Source: Euglena gracilis
Lineage: Eukaryota > Euglenida > Euglenophyceae > Euglenales
DNA: 64,000 nt
Assembly: GCA_039621445.1 (NCBI GenBank)
Contig: CP154957.1
Coordinates: forward strand, 8,909,071 to 8,973,070
Reading direction: 5' to 3'
Every line of letters begins with the position of its first letter. Within the stretch, counting starts at the first letter, position 1. Under the pieces are notes generated by a model. That model was not told where the DNA came from. It saw only the letters and a list, made by a program, of their open reading frames with translations, and ran no database searches. Positions 1 through 11,214 of this stretch are shown one piece after another. The position numbers were made by a program, and so were the translations under genes.

Positions 1-640
1 TTGGAGGCAGGTTGGTGAAACTACTGGCACAAAGATGCTAATGAATGGGTGATTGGGAATTTGAAAATGTGAAAATGTGGGTGTGAGAACATTTTTTTGG
101 ATCAAACCCCCCCCTGCCTCAATGATAAATCGCCTCTGAAATTGACTTTCCTCCGGAAAAAAAAGGCATGCATAACGGTTTGTTGCCATGCACCATTGTC
201 ACAAATCTGGGAAAGATTCAAATCCTTTGTGGACTCACAAATCCTCTACCACGTTTATTTGACTTTTCTTTTCACGTCCGGTTTTAGCATTCAATGAGTG
301 TTTTTCCTTTGGAATAATAAACACTGAAACCGTGTTTTAGCTTTCAGAATCATCCAACCTATTTGGGATCGAGGTTGGTACAGAAGAAACCAATGAACCA
401 GCATGTTAGGCCTTATGACAGTCAATGTTGCACAAAAATGTGATAAAACAGGGGGTTGGGTGTTGGAATCAGGCCCTCCCACAAATCAGCAAGGAAGGTG
501 CTGGGGGAACAGGGTAAACTTGAAGGGAGTGGACAGCCAGGGGCACAAGGAGGGTGCCACGCACCTACGGTCTAGTCGGCCCTGATCGAAATAGTTGGGC
601 CGAATTCACTTAGTTATCCCCCTTTTCCCTGGGCCCAAAC
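1..640. other. Unassigned sequence
   Basis: No exon, RNA gene or clear repeat is visible here. Short open frames on both strands lack splice-bounded or family-like sequence. Confidence 0.4.
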
Positions 641-649
641 CCACCGAAA

Positions 650-1275
650 ACTCACCCACTACGACCCCCCAGGGGTCAGCGACCCCCCCCGGGGGGTCAA
701 CCACCCATCCACCCGCCCACACACCCAAAATCCAGCCAAAATTGGTCGAAAACCCGGCACCACACAAACAGGTACAGTGCACACAGGTGGGGGTTTGTGA
801 GTCGGTGGGTCGGTTGGGGCCGCTGAACCTCCACCCCCCGGGGGTGAGTGCACCATGGTTCGGATTTTGGCCTGGTCGAAAGCCGGGTCGAAATTTTATT
901 AAACTTTTATCCCTTCTTCTGGCCTGGCTCTGTTCTTCGCCTCTGGCCCTTTTTGTCTGTGTTCGTGGAGTCCAATACCCCTCCCTGGGGTATCATTTTC
1001 ATCCGGCACCAAGTCCCAGCCCAATGGGGTTAAACCACCCCCAAATAACACCCTCCCCCCCCCAAATAACACCCCCCCCCCAAATAACACACCCCCTCTC
1101 GGGGGCCGATTTCGAGCGCCTAAATAACACCCCCCCCCCCCTGTTTTCCTTGGGTTTTCCATGTAAAATAACACCCCCCCCCCAAATCACACACCCCCCT
1201 GGGGCCCCAGTTCGGGTACCCAAATAACACACCAGGGGGGGGGTGTTATTTGAGGGGGGGCTATTTGAGGGAGCT
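650..1275. repeat. Cluster of G/C-run fold-back elements
   Basis: The segment at 650-865 has paired C-run/G-run palindromes at both ends. At 1,030-1,275 the unit CAAATAACACCCCC is repeated and is met at the right end by its inverse GGGGGGTGTTATTTG, so this looks like a small element with inverted ends, related in layout to the one at 16,440-16,830. Confidence 0.55.
895..966 (-). repeat. Partial copy of a ~110-bp interspersed repeat
   Basis: The reverse complement carries the block GGCCAGAGGCGAAGAACAG followed by GCCAGGCCAGAAGAAGGGA. It matches 11,217-11,330 and 61,954-62,070. All three copies lie next to G/C-run elements. I see no A/B boxes or tail that would make it a SINE. Confidence 0.6.
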
Positions 1276-2180
1276 CCCCCAATTTTTCGAAATTTCTCGA
1301 AGTTCCATGGGACCCAAATAGCACCTAAAACCCCCCTTTGGAGTCATTTATTGTGCTTTCTCATGAAAGCATTTTTGGAGGCCAGACGATCCAGAAAAAA
1401 AAACTTTTTTCCGGCAATTTATTGTCAGAATTTATGGTCTTTACCCACCTCTTCAGGGCAAAATCTAGGTTGTCGGCCCGAAAATTAGGGGGGGGGGGGG
1501 TATTAACTCGGTCAGCAAAGTCGGACCCTGAGGGGGGATATTATTTGGGGGGAGGGTTTAAAACACATATTTTGTGGTATATGGAAATAGTCTTTCACTG
1601 CGACTATGCAACAACGTATTTGAATTTTTTGGGTCATTTGACCATGTTTGACCATTTCTGGCAGATTTCATCCCTCTGGCCAAATTAAGCTGCTTTTTGC
1701 CGATGTTCATGTGGTTTAAATTTAGCCTGGAAATGACCAAACCTGGCCAACAGTGGACAAAAGTGGACAAAAATCATCCGGAAGCAGCCAGAAGCAGTCA
1801 AAAGTGGCCAAAACAGCCAAAAGCAGCCGAGAATCAATGAACCCTCCCCCAAAACAAAGCTTCCTCCCCCAAATAGCTCCCAACAGGGGGTTTGATTTTG
1901 TCACCCAAATATAACCCCCCCTGTTATGTGAAGCCTGTCAGTGGTGTTAGTCAGGAAAAAGGAGAAACATTTCGGGTGGATGTAGCAATTTGCAAACAGA
2001 AATCCTCCATTTTAGACAAAAATTGCACATTTGAGGGGGAGGCACACAACAGAATTTTGGTCTATAATTGGTATTTGACTGCATTTGAAATCAAGGAAAT
2101 TTTGCACAGGCTGACCAGAAAATTTGATTCCCCCCTGATGGTCTTGAAATCTCACCCAAGTATAAAGCCGGGTTGGCTTT
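1276..2180. repeat. G/C-run element remains and unassigned sequence
   Basis: At 1,480-1,575 there are G-run blocks with ATTATTTGGGGGGAGG, and at 1,850-1,920 the inverse type (CCAAATATAACCCCCCC), suggesting one element of about 430 bp. From 1,930 to 2,180 a plus-strand frame reads protein-like (including GETFRVDVAICKQKSS), but I found no convincing splice sites and no family, so it is not called as a gene. Confidence 0.35.
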
Positions 2181-3720
2181 AAATGGGGGGGGGGGGTAGA
2201 ATACCTTTTGTCCAATTTGGTTCACTCTTTGCCACTTTTGCCTGCTTCTGATTACAAAAAAAAAGGCCAAAGTGGCCAAAAAGTTGCCTAAAGGTGGCCA
2301 ACGGTGGCCAAAAGTCAGCAAAAGTGGCCAAAGAAATGGCCAAAGTGGGCCAAAATGGGCCAAAAGTTGGCCCTGGTCGTCCTGGCCGGCTGGTAAGGTG
2401 CCTGGAGGGGACAAGCCAGTCGTCCTTGCCCATAAATCTCTGAAGCCAATGAAGGGGGGGGGGAGAGGCTGTGCGTGACAGGACAGGCGGAGCTGAGCAA
2501 CCTTCGGCACCGGATTCATCTGATTGTATGCAATAAACTTTGAAGCAAAATGTGAACCATCCACACCCATTTTCAATACCACTTGCGTGCCTTGAACAAA
2601 TGAATGTCAGCAGGGGTACCTTCTTCAGCTTCAGCAACTCCCATGTGTCGCACTGACAGTTTTGGCAGGGGGTTTAAAGAGCCAAAGCCTTGCTAAAACG
2701 CAGAATGCACAGAGCCATTGGGCCACCACATTCAATGCAAAGCCCATAAGATAAATGGCCGAAAAAATGGCGCTTATTCTGGCCCAGAACATCAAAAAAG
2801 AAAAGACGTTTTCCTCGACTGGTAAATTTTCGACCCCGGACTGACCGATGTCCGGCCCTTGGGTCTCAGGACGATCCTCAAGAGGCGGTCCTTAATATCA
2901 AAGAGCCTCTTCTCAAAAATGGCCCTGACAGATTGGCCAGTACCAGGGACCCTGAAAGCTTCAAATACTGATATCTTGGCCGGTGATGGGGACCCCGACA
3001 GTTTCCCGGGCGGCACCCTGGCAGGTTCTCAGGCATGACAGTTTCCTAGGGGGAGCAGGTGTAGGCCATTCTGGACCATATTTGTCTGGAAGGAAAACAA
3101 GTGTGGCACGTAGGCTGCTGTGCACTTACACCGGTGTGAATTGTCTCGCAAGATTTCCCGTGCCGTTTTCTGTCATGACGAGGATGACGAAAGGGTGTGC
3201 CGCATGCTTTAAACCCCCCTCCCCAAAAAACCTGGCGGGGTGCGAAGTTATGGGAACCATCTTCTTGGCCTTCCCCTCGTGCCAGGCTATTTGTGTCCTT
3301 TTTTTTCAGCGTCTTAAAGTGCGTTTGCATTAAAATGGGGTGCCAAGTTACTGGAGCCATAATTTCTTGCCTGGCCCCTGCCAAGTTATTCGGCCACTGC
3401 CACGAGCAAGGGCCCCGCCAGATTATTTGAAGGGGGGCCGGGTTTAGTTAGTCAGCCACAAAGCAGCTCGATGCTACGCAAAACAAACACCAGGGTTTAC
3501 CTCTGTTTCGTGCTGGGGACCCAAATTCCTGTGGCACGAAGCAGAGAAAAGCCCTGCAAACACCCAAAACTTTGCAAGAGGCCGAACCCCCACACACCCT
3601 GTTTTTCCATCAGCGTGCTTTAAAAAAAAAGCACACTTTTGCGCCGTGCACGCCACAAAATGGATTTTTTGTGACCAAACGTGCCGCAGCAACCTCCTTT
3701 TGCGTGTCGGCACCCTAATC
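2181..3720. repeat. G-run, decamer-like repeats and AACCTGGCGGGG element
   Basis: At 2,262-2,375 a loose repeat of AAAGTGGCCA-like units occurs. The block around 3,215-3,390 (CTGGCGGGGTGCGAAGTTA and onward) is a copy of 50,838-50,985; related pieces occur at 2,970-3,060. A minus-strand stretch ending at a possible donor near 2,617 (CQNCQCDTWELLKLKK) is too short to call. Confidence 0.45.
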
Positions 3721-4079
3721 GCCCTTAGGCGGCCGAATTTGCACTTAAGGGTTTTTTCTTTAGAATTTGCTCATTTGCGCAAATGGACAAATTTTACGAA
3801 ATTCCTGGACCCTGTACTCTGGCACAGGGAGAACAGATTATGAGCTGTGACACTCCTCTATTGGAGGGGATTAACTCCCAGTAGTTTGGCGCATATGCTG
3901 CTTGCCAAGCGACGCGAGGAGGGCGGAGGGTGAGATTGGTGCTGTTGTACATCAAACAGGAGAGAGGCACACACCCCTTGTTACGACACTTGGAAATGGT
4001 GCTGACGTGCTGGCTGAACTGACTTGGATACTGCCGCCACCGGTAGATCACATGCTACAGACTACGTCAGGCAGCCATC

Positions 4080-4540
4080 ACACAACTGATGTGTGTTTGT
4101 GGGCGCATTTGCGCAAATAAAAAGAATTGCGTTTGTGGGCGGTTTTGCGCATATAGAACGTAAACGGATGATGTTAAAATGACGTGTTTGTGGGCCCAAT
4201 GCGCCCATAAACAAATTTGGTGGTGCGCATTTGCGCAAATGCGCACACCAACAAAGTTATGTTTATTTCCGCAAATGCGCAAATAAACATGTATTTTTAC
4301 TTCCCATGTTAAAAGACACCAATGAGGACCATGACCCTACGAGGTTTTAAAACGTGATGGGCATGTTGGTGCGCGCAATTGCGCAAATAAACACAATTAC
4401 CTTGATGTGCGCATTTGCGCAAATGCGCAAATAAACATTTAATACACCGCTTCAGAATGATGTGTTTGAGCGAACCTAAACACACACAAACAAAGTTGTG
4501 TTTATTTGCGCAAATGCGCGCACCAACATCAGTTGTGCAA
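4080..4540. repeat. Left cluster of GCGC-AAT palindromes
   Basis: Repeated near-palindromes such as GCGCATTTGCGCAAATAAA recur every 50-100 bp in both orientations, often beside GTTTGTGGGC. They lie inside the large TIR element near its left end and resemble subterminal repeats, a known feature of hAT, MULE and CACTA ends where transposase binds. That role is an inference here. Confidence 0.75.
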
Positions 4541-5011
4541 TACCATCTCCTCCTCCGTGACGGCAGGCAAATGCAATTCCTCACGCCAACCGTTGATTTG
4601 CACCACAATTACGTGGTGATGAAATTTGTGGTGAGAGGTAGTGTGTAATGCTCACTGGAACACGTCATGCGACTGGCCAAAATTTTCCTGCCTTATGTGT
4701 GGACATTTTTACTGCTGTTACCCGGCCCACACGGCCTGTTCCTTTGGCCTCATTCGTTGGGCAGTTAAACGTCATGAGTTGATGACGTGCAAACTACCTG
4801 TGTCTTTTTGACACCTTTTCTGCAACTGTACTGTGTTGCAAGAAGTCAAAATTTGGCACCTGAAATACCCCGGATGTGTCGGTCCGGAGTCCATTTTCTG
4901 GTTTTTCACCATCATTTTCCCCTTGAAATACGTAAAACACACCAGTTTTTGTGCATAACTTGGCGGGAGTGAGTCCCACCGCTTTGATGCACCCAATCCA
5001 GTGGTAAAGGT

Positions 5012-5350
5012 TCAACACTTCCTTGCACCCAAAGTAACGGGTGCTTCAGGGCCACCTTTCTCCGGCTGCCGGTTGCCATGCACTGGCACCACGTCATACC
5101 CCAGTCTTACACCCCGGTTGCGGGGTAAAACGTAGCCGCTAAAGCTGGGTGTTGTTGCACCGGGGGGGGGGGGGGGCGGGTGCGGGTCTGGTGGGTGCTG
5201 AAGCATCAGCAGCTGATGTGGCAACAGCAGCAGCGGAGCCGAGGCCGCAGGCCAGTGGCAGGGCCCTTGGGGTCCGAAAATTTGTGCCGGTGGACGTGCA
5301 CTGTTACTGGGTGGCTGCGCACCCACGTTCAGCAGATCCGCTGTCTCCAC
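5012..5350 (-). CDS. Possible coding fragment carried inside the large TIR element
   Basis: A 112-codon minus-strand frame contains a plausible stretch, GYVLPRNRGVRLGYDVVPVH, followed by a poly-Pro section made by a G run at 5,160-5,176. There are no clear splice sites or family match. It could be a captured host exon, transposon coding remains or chance; I lean to unproven. Confidence 0.22.
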   Translation of the reverse strand: METADLLNVGAQPPSNSARPPAQIFGPQGPCHWPAASAPLLLLPHQLLMLQHPPDPHPPPPPPGATTPSFSGYVLPRNRGVRLGYDVVPVHGNRQPEKGGPEAPVTLGARKC

Positions 5351-5489
5351 CTTTTGTGGGACCTGTCAATGGTCCAAAAACGGCACCATAACACCATGTG
5401 CCAGAGGAGACAGAGTGGTCATTTGGGTTGAACCCATTCAGAAGCCACTGAGGGTGGCTGTTTGAGCGCCAAATGAAATCGCTTTTTGC

Positions 5490-6015
5490 TCCTCCATTAG
5501 TTGTTTATTTGCGCATTTGCGCGCATCACGTTGTTTGTGGGCGCAAATGCGCAAATAAACCAGATGTAAATTGTGCAGTTTCTTTGTGCATTTTATTTGC
5601 GCATTTGTTCTCTTTCTTGATGCATTTTATTTGCGCATTTGCGCCCACAAACAATGTGATTTGCGCAAATGCGCAAATACACCACATCTGCTGCTGGTGT
5701 TTGACTGTTGTGTTTCCGTCACACCGTTCTTCTTTGTGTTATTTGCGCATTTGCGCAAATAAACAGAGAACATATTTGTTTGCGCATTTGCGCCCATAAG
5801 CTTGCGCGTCGACAAACAGTGTGGCAAACCCACCAACTTGGACGGCCCGTTGGTCTGCGCACTTACAGCTCATTTGTCACGCTGTTTATCAACAGCGTCA
5901 GTTCATGGGTGCCAAAGCCCAAACCCTGAAGGACATGTTTATGTTTATTTGCGCAATTGCGCAAATAAACATAAACATGTTGGTGCGCGCATTTGCGCAA
6001 ATAAACACAATATTT
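5490..6015. repeat. Right cluster of GCGC-AAT palindromes
   Basis: This is the counterpart of the left cluster: TTTATTTGCGCATTTGCGC, its reverse complement and variants recur about eight times. At 5,938-6,005 two long copies face each other (TTTATTTGCGCAATTGCGC). The motif is shared with the other two members of the TIR family. Confidence 0.75.
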
Positions 6016-6484
6016 TGTCCTTCCAGTGTTTGGCTTCTTCTGCAGGGTTCTTTGCCACATAACCGGTTGTGCGGATCCCGGGTATAAGCCGGGTGGGAGA
6101 CGCCCGTCCCCTTCATTCCCTGCGGACCCCACTTCTTCCCCCCTCGCCCCCTGCCTTCCCTTGCCCCCACCCCACACTTGCCTTCCCTCCCCTATGTCAT
6201 TCCCGCTGGCTTGGTCACACACCACACCCACACACCCCGCACTTCCTCCCCGCGCTTTAACCAAACAACAAAACACCACACCAAAAAAACAGTCCGGCAA
6301 AAGGGCACAAGTTCATCACCCGGGGCACAAGAAGAAATAAAGGGCGCGCCGCAAGAAAACATTTTTAAGTCCTTTTTCCCAAAAACACAAATTTTTCATT
6401 TTTGCCCTCTTGTCCCCTTTTTGGGTCACAGCCGAATCACCAAAAATTTAAAAAATCATTAAAAATTAAGTGCAAAGTCCGGGG
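6016..6484. other. Interior of the large TIR element, C-rich tract
   Basis: The tract 6,080-6,250 is strongly C-rich on the plus strand (CCCTTCATTCCC-type) and then becomes A-rich. I see no exon here. Confidence 0.4.
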
Positions 6485-6808
6485 GGTCGCACTGAGCTAG
6501 CTTGTCGAGAACATCCTGCGGGGGAAACCATTCCGTTCAACCAAAAAATGCAATAATCAAAAATTACGGGACGCCATAAAAAGCCAGATTTCGGGCTCCG
6601 TCAGGCCCCCCCGGAGGCCGGGGGTTGACGACAAAAAACCTAACCCCCCCCCCACAGCAGGCCGGGGGAATGCCAAAACAGATTGCTCAGCACTCTTGCA
6701 CTCGTGCAACCCCCCGTGGTCTCCCGCTAGCTCTTGCGCAGTTGAGCTTAAGTGCGAATTCGGCCGCCTAAGTCGCACACTGAGCTAGCTTGTCAAGAAC
6801 ATCCTGGG
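6485..6808 (+). repeat. Direct repeat at the right end of the large TIR element
   Basis: GGTCGCACTGAGCTAGC-type sequence at 6,485-6,520 recurs at 6,773-6,808, just outside the TIR. Upstream of the first copy is a decayed version of the right TIR (TTAAGTGCAAAGTCCGG, 6,467-6,483). The unit is about 287 bp, so the end of the element plus flank seems to have been duplicated, or the element ended twice in the same place. Confidence 0.6.
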
Positions 6809-6964
6809 GGGGATTTCCGAAACCAAAAAAAAAACTACTACAAACAACATTCAGAAAATGCAATCCTCAACAAAAAGATTTAGCTCGGACTGAGAGGCCG
6901 TGGCGGAATGAAGAGATTAGGGATCACGAAGTCCGGTGGGTGCCAAGTACAGGCGGCGACTCAC

Positions 6965-7060
6965 CCCCGCCGGCGCTTGGCGGGCCGGAGGCCGTGCGCC
7001 CGCTCGTACTCCAGCAGGAGGCCGGTGACGGTGCCAACAGGCGGCTCTACCACCGGCCAA
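6965..7060 (-). CDS. Exon of an unidentified minus-strand gene
   Basis: The reverse strand reads VVEPPVGTVTGLLLEYERAH then GLRPAKRR and ends at a strong donor (GGGG then GTGAGT at 6,964). Codons are GC-rich at third positions. Its 5' side (higher coordinates) runs into a C run at about 7,060, so the acceptor is not visible. I do not recognise the family. It could be the 3' part of the gene whose exons lie at 8.4-13.3 kb on the same strand. Confidence 0.5.
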
Positions 7061-8371
7061 TCCCCCCCCCCTCGGGGTCCACCCCTGAGCTGCCACGGAT
7101 GGCTGGTGCTTGCAGCTCTGCCTGCTTGCACTCCAGCCATGCTGGCAGGCTGGCCAGGGCTTCCAAGCTGAATGTACTGTGGCGTGTTTTGGCTCGTCTG
7201 GAAAGAATTCCCCCCGGGAAGGGCAATGGGGGGGGGGGTAATTGCCAGTTGGTGTTTGAACAACAGCTACACATACACAATTTCGAACTCATGAATACCG
7301 TGGCGGGTGCTGTCATGGCTTGCCCGGCTCCCCCGCCAGGTTATTTGGCCTCCAACGTTCCTGCTCGAACATTTGCCCAAACGTTGGAATTACCAGGTGC
7401 AGAATTCTCGAGGTGCCTTTTTTAGCAGGGGGGCATGCGTGGTGTATCACATGGGATTTTTGGTCTCAAAAAAGCACCAAAAGTTTTCCAATGCTTCGTG
7501 CCAAAATCCACACCCGGTTCTTCGTGGTGGTACAAATGTGTGTCTGTGTGGGTGGGTGTGTATTTACAAGTATACATGCCAGCAATCCTCGAGCTAAGCG
7601 TGCGTACCACTTTTGCGCTGTCCTATGCAGGGGTAACCGGTACCCCAAAGACACCCACATCATCAAAAAAAAACCTCGCTTGGACGCTTGCTCCTTCCTC
7701 CTCCTCCGCCAAGGGCTGTAGGGTCGGACCCCCCCACACCAGAATGAGTGTGGGGGGTGGTCGACCCCCCACCCACAACCCATAGGGTTTCGGGGACACT
7801 CTCTCACCTCGGGCGCAATCATTGGATGCGGATGGGGCCGACCAAGGTCCCATCTTCATAGTGCAGCACTCTTTGCCCCCCGCCCCCCGCGCGGCCAATA
7901 TCCCACGGGGGAAAACACACCCGCCTGGCTGCGGCCCATAACGAAGGAGCCCCGCGGCTCCCACGTGACGTCTGAGGCAGGGCGGGGTGAGGGGAAGACC
8001 ACACATAGGGCGCGGGGCCCCCAGTGGGCGTCGGCGCCATGGGTTCACTTGGTGCCCCCCCCCAGGGGGGAGCACTTTCCCCCCGGGCCCAAACCAACCC
8101 CTCATATGCGAACTTTGCCCCCCCAAAGTTGGCCTTCAGGCTTTTACACATGGACGCAAAATTCTTGACACGCAAACTTGGCCCCAAGCGCCCGACATCA
8201 CAGCAACACTGGCAGCCCTGTCAACCCTGTCAAAACTGGCTATGGAGGCAGCCAAGGTGTCACTTTGGGCTAAAATGGCCAAAACGGCCTAATTCAGCCA
8301 CCTTGGGGGGGGGGGGTCACTGCCTCCACAGCAGCACTGGAAGGGTTGCCACAATGCACTGCTCCCCCCCC
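7061..8371. repeat. Unassigned stretch with G/C-run hairpins
   Basis: Hairpins of C and G runs occur at 7,060-7,085, 7,720-7,790 and 8,050-8,120. The rest shows no exon I would defend. Confidence 0.35.
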
Positions 8372-8541
8372 CAGTTGTCCAGGCTGTCCCATTGTAAACC
8401 ACCTCGCCCTTCTTTCCCCGGGTTGGACTTGTTTTGGCATTTGTGATTGTCACAGACTGCGAAGTTTGTTTGCACTGTATTGCAGCAGAGCTGCCACTGT
8501 GCATGGCCAGGCTGTGCTTGGGTATGCACCATCACAATCAA
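8372..8541 (-). CDS. Possible cysteine-rich exon
   Basis: The minus strand reads GHAQWQLCCNTVQTNF then AVCDNHKCQNKSNPGKEGRG, with five cysteines. It runs into a C run at 8,368 and I see no clean splice pair. It is unlike the surrounding repeats, lies on the same strand as the exons at 7.0, 9.2 and 9.8 kb, and might belong with them. No family is recognised. Confidence 0.35.
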
Positions 8542-8589
8542 GCTTGGGGGTGAAAAAATTCTCCTCTGGTGCTGTGTGCTGGGGTTGAC

Positions 8590-8805
8590 AAGAGCGTTTT
8601 AATGTATCTTTTTTGGCTGATTTTTTTCTAAAAAAAAAAGGCAAAAATGGCATTTTTGGCAAGTTTTGGGGGTCTGAAATTTTTTGGCACTTTGTGCCGG
8701 TCTCTGAAAACAGTTTTCCACCAGCTAACCCGCTGGGGACCCCCCCCCCAGGATTTCCACTAGCCATATTTGGGCTAGCTGCAGATCAGCCCCAGGGGGT
8801 GTAAT
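8590..8805 (+). repeat. Interspersed element, copy 1 (pair with 11,440-11,695)
   Basis: The block runs from an A-rich tract through TTTTTGGCAAG and TTTGTGCCGGTC to a C run and GGCTAGCTGCAGATCAGCCC. The same order of blocks occurs at 11,440-11,695, with a decayed relative at 43,980-44,250. Confidence 0.6.
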
Positions 8806-9127
8806 GCGAAGCCTTGAGCAATGGCCTGTTCCCGGGGGAATGGGAAGCAATTTGAATGGAAACTCGAGACTTTAGGTACTGGATGTGTGCTGTATGTGAC
8901 ATTTTACCTCGTTTTCAGTGTTCCTTCGACAAATTTTCTGAACGTCCTTGTTTCCCTTTTGGTATCCAGGGCTGGTTTAGGAAAGGGGTGATATTATTTG
9001 GGTTGGGCATTGTGAAAAATGATTCTCCAAAAACAAGCATGCGAGCATGTTCCACATAGGAGAATGTGTAAAGCGATTTTCTATAATAAAAAAAGACAAA
9101 AATAACAATAAAAAAACAATACCGTCC

Positions 9128-9342
9128 AACTTGGGTTTTCACCATCGCCAGGGGCAACAGTGCCTTGAAGGGCCTGGCCTTGAAGGTCTTCTTGGTGATG
9201 ACTGGGTTCGGTGCAACCCCCAACCAGCCCTGGACGTTGTAGCCCAGCCATGCCGTCTGATACTCCACCCCGCCGGCTTCATTGACGCGATGCGACAGGA
9301 TCTTCTCCACCACATACTCCACGCCTTCTTCTTCTTTGCCTT
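9128..9342 (-). CDS. Chromodomain-like exon
   Basis: The minus strand, from a possible acceptor (TTCAAAAG then AAGGC, exon start 9,342), reads EEEGVEYVVEKILSHRVNEA then GGVEYQTAWLGYN. This matches the chromodomain pattern: an acidic lead, E-Y-x-V-E-K-I-L, a short turn with GG, then E-Y-x-x-x-W-x-G-Y. A possible donor follows at 9,235 (AAC then GTCCAG); the frame stays open to 9,128 (APNPVITKKTFKARPF). Chromodomains read methylated histone tails in chromatin proteins and also occur at the end of some Gypsy-type integrases; neither integrase nor reverse transcriptase is visible nearby, so the parent protein is unknown. Confidence 0.6.
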
Positions 9343-9762
9343 CTTTTGAAGTCAGGCATCGGTTTGAGAAGCAAGTTTTTTGGGGCAAATGCACTCGATC
9401 CATGCACCCAAACTCATGGTATTGCATCATTAGTGCAATGCTCATCGCATTGTACATAATAACACAAATCATTATTACTGTATTATTATTTAATAGAATC
9501 TCCGTTTTCGGCAGAAATGTAAAACTCCTTTTTGGTGAACCTGAACGTGCCACGGGGATGAAAACAAAAACGCATTAGAAAAAAGTCTGGAACGGAGAGC
9601 AAGGTCTTCTGGGAGGGGAAAAAACTGCACACCAGACATGCAACTAATTTGAGAACCAACCACGGCAAAACCTCGAAACGGGCCACCAAACTGAACGGGG
9701 ATGACTGCGACAATGATGAACCAACCCTCTGGAATGATGAATACTGAAACGCTCAACGGCAC

Positions 9763-9855
9763 CTGCTCGGGTCGCCACTCGGCTCCACCGATTTGATGCA
9801 CTTGTCCGGCTCGAGGGTCAATGTGTTCAGGATTCCAGCCGCATCAACCAGGTCG
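9763..9855 (-). CDS. Exon upstream of the chromodomain exon
   Basis: The minus strand reads DLVDAAGILNTLTLEPDKCI then KSVEPSGDPS and ends at a good donor (CCGAGCAG then GTGCCG at 9,762). The likely acceptor AG is at 9,856-9,857, only a few bases from the TA insertion point of the element at 9,863. Length is 93 nt. It is not recognised, but strand and position suggest the same gene as the chromodomain exon. Its 2-nt overhang does not match the proposed acceptor at 9,342, so an exon is missing between them or one site is wrong. Confidence 0.5.
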
Positions 9856-9862
9856 CTGGCTA

Positions 9863-10243
9863 CCCTCACCCCCCCCCCTAATTGCCCCCCCCCCCCTAAT
9901 TGGCTAATTGGGGGGTCCTTAAGGGAGGTCCATTAGCCAATTAGGGGGGGGGGGCACTAGCAAGGGACCATGGACGTCCCCCTGGCCAACTTTGGCCCAA
10001 TTTCGGCGGAGGGCTCAGAAAACCTCCAAAAAACTCGTTCGAAAAATGTTAAAATTGCTGGATAGGAAAAGGTCATGACCAATCCCAAAAAGCACAAAAA
10101 AAATGGACCAATTGCACCACGTCAAAAAATTATGGGGTGGGGGTCCTCGTGCCCCCCCCCCCCCTAATTGTCCCCCCCCCTAATTGGCTAATGGGGGGTC
10201 TGAAGGAGCCCGGCCATTAGCCAAATAGGGGGGGGGGTGAGGG
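9863..10243. mobile_element. TA-flanked G/C fold-back element, family F1, copy 1
   Basis: TA at 9,861-9,862 and 10,244-10,245 flank a 381-bp element starting CCCTCACCCCCCC and ending in the inverse. Each end is also a hairpin built from CCCCTAATTGGCTAATTGG and its inverse. The AT-rich core (GGTCATGACCAATCC, CACGTCAAAAAATTATGG) matches 59,580-59,952 in reverse orientation. TA duplication is typical of the Tc1/mariner superfamily; assignment beyond that is an inference. Confidence 0.85.
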
Positions 10244-10245
10244 TA

Positions 10246-11214
10246 CTGCCCTCGCTTCACTGCCTGCTGGCCCTCCCCCCTTGTCCAAGGCACGACAGAG
10301 GGTGCGTCAGCAATGCGCCCTGCCAAACTCAATGCAGAAACGCTGGTGGTATCCTGGGAAGCTGGCAGCCAGATTGGCGAGAACGGGGGGAGGCCACCTC
10401 CCTGTGAGACCAGGTTGGCGAAGACGGGCCAACTCCATAACCGGAGATCGTCAGCTCCTTCCCAAAGAAAGACCACCAGCCATATTGAAAATCATTTATT
10501 TATTACTCACTGACTCCCAGTTTCTCAAGCCAAACCCCACCAACGCACTGTTTTGTTTGAGAAACCCACCTGACCATAACTCACCCACCCACTCACTCGC
10601 CCAGCCCAAAACCACCCGAAATCAGCCAACAAACCATAAAACTTTTCTGACCAACCCGGCCTTTGACAAGGTTTGGCTGGCCTGTGGCACCCCACCATGG
10701 GGGGGGTCAAATGGTCCAAACCCACCCACGCGGGGTTCCCGCGGGGGAATTGATATTGGAGGCCTTTGGAAAACTTCGGGAAAAATGTGGGAGAAATTGC
10801 AGAACAGGGCAGAACAGGGCAGAAATTGTGGGGAAACTGCAGAAATTGCAGGAAAATTGCGGCCAATCAATTTCCCCCTTCGGGTCACACAGGGGTAAAA
10901 ATGAATGTGTGCCTACCACACGCAGATGCATGGAGTGCAAAGATACTTTGTTGGGGAGAAAAGCAGATGTTGCTGCCCCTGGATCTGGTGGAAAGCCTGC
11001 CTGCAACCTCCAGGTCTTCGGCAGACCCACTCCGGTCCCCACCGGCCACTGTGTCCATGTTCATTACGGTACACTCGCTCGGGTGGGGGCTGCCAAGAGA
11101 GCCCCACAGACAGAACAGACAGAGGCAACCATTGCAGGCTGCTGGAAGGAGGACCCCATTCTGCTTGTATTCCTCCCGGGCCATTTCTTAAGGACCCCGG
11201 GGAGGTCCAAGAAA
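10246..11214 (+). other. Unassigned, with one protein-like plus-strand frame
   Basis: At 10,903-11,180 a plus-strand frame reads NECVPTTRRCMECKDTLLGR and continues through HCVHVHYGTLARVG. It has a CxxC pair but no convincing splice sites. The rest (for example GGCAGAAATTGTGG-type short repeats at 10,790-10,860) shows nothing definite. Confidence 0.25.

Larger units (their letters stand above)
3724..6772. mobile_element. Large TIR element, CTTAGGCGG family, member 1 (3.05 kb)
   Basis: The ends at 3,724-3,749 and 6,747-6,772 are inverted copies of a 26-bp sequence (CTTAGGCGGCCGAA...GCACTTAAG), matching at 25 of 26 positions. The five flanking bases are TCGCC on the left and TCGCA on the right, a 4/5 match consistent with the exact 5-bp duplications of the other two members. 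The interior holds two clusters of GCGCAAATGCGC-type palindromes (4.08-4.54 and 5.49-6.01 kb) near the two ends. I recognise no transposase, so it is probably non-autonomous or has an unrecognised gene. Confidence 0.78.

Noticed and set aside
595-1227. 210-codon plus-strand frame
   Set aside because: Proline/threonine-rich translation of C runs inside fold-back elements.
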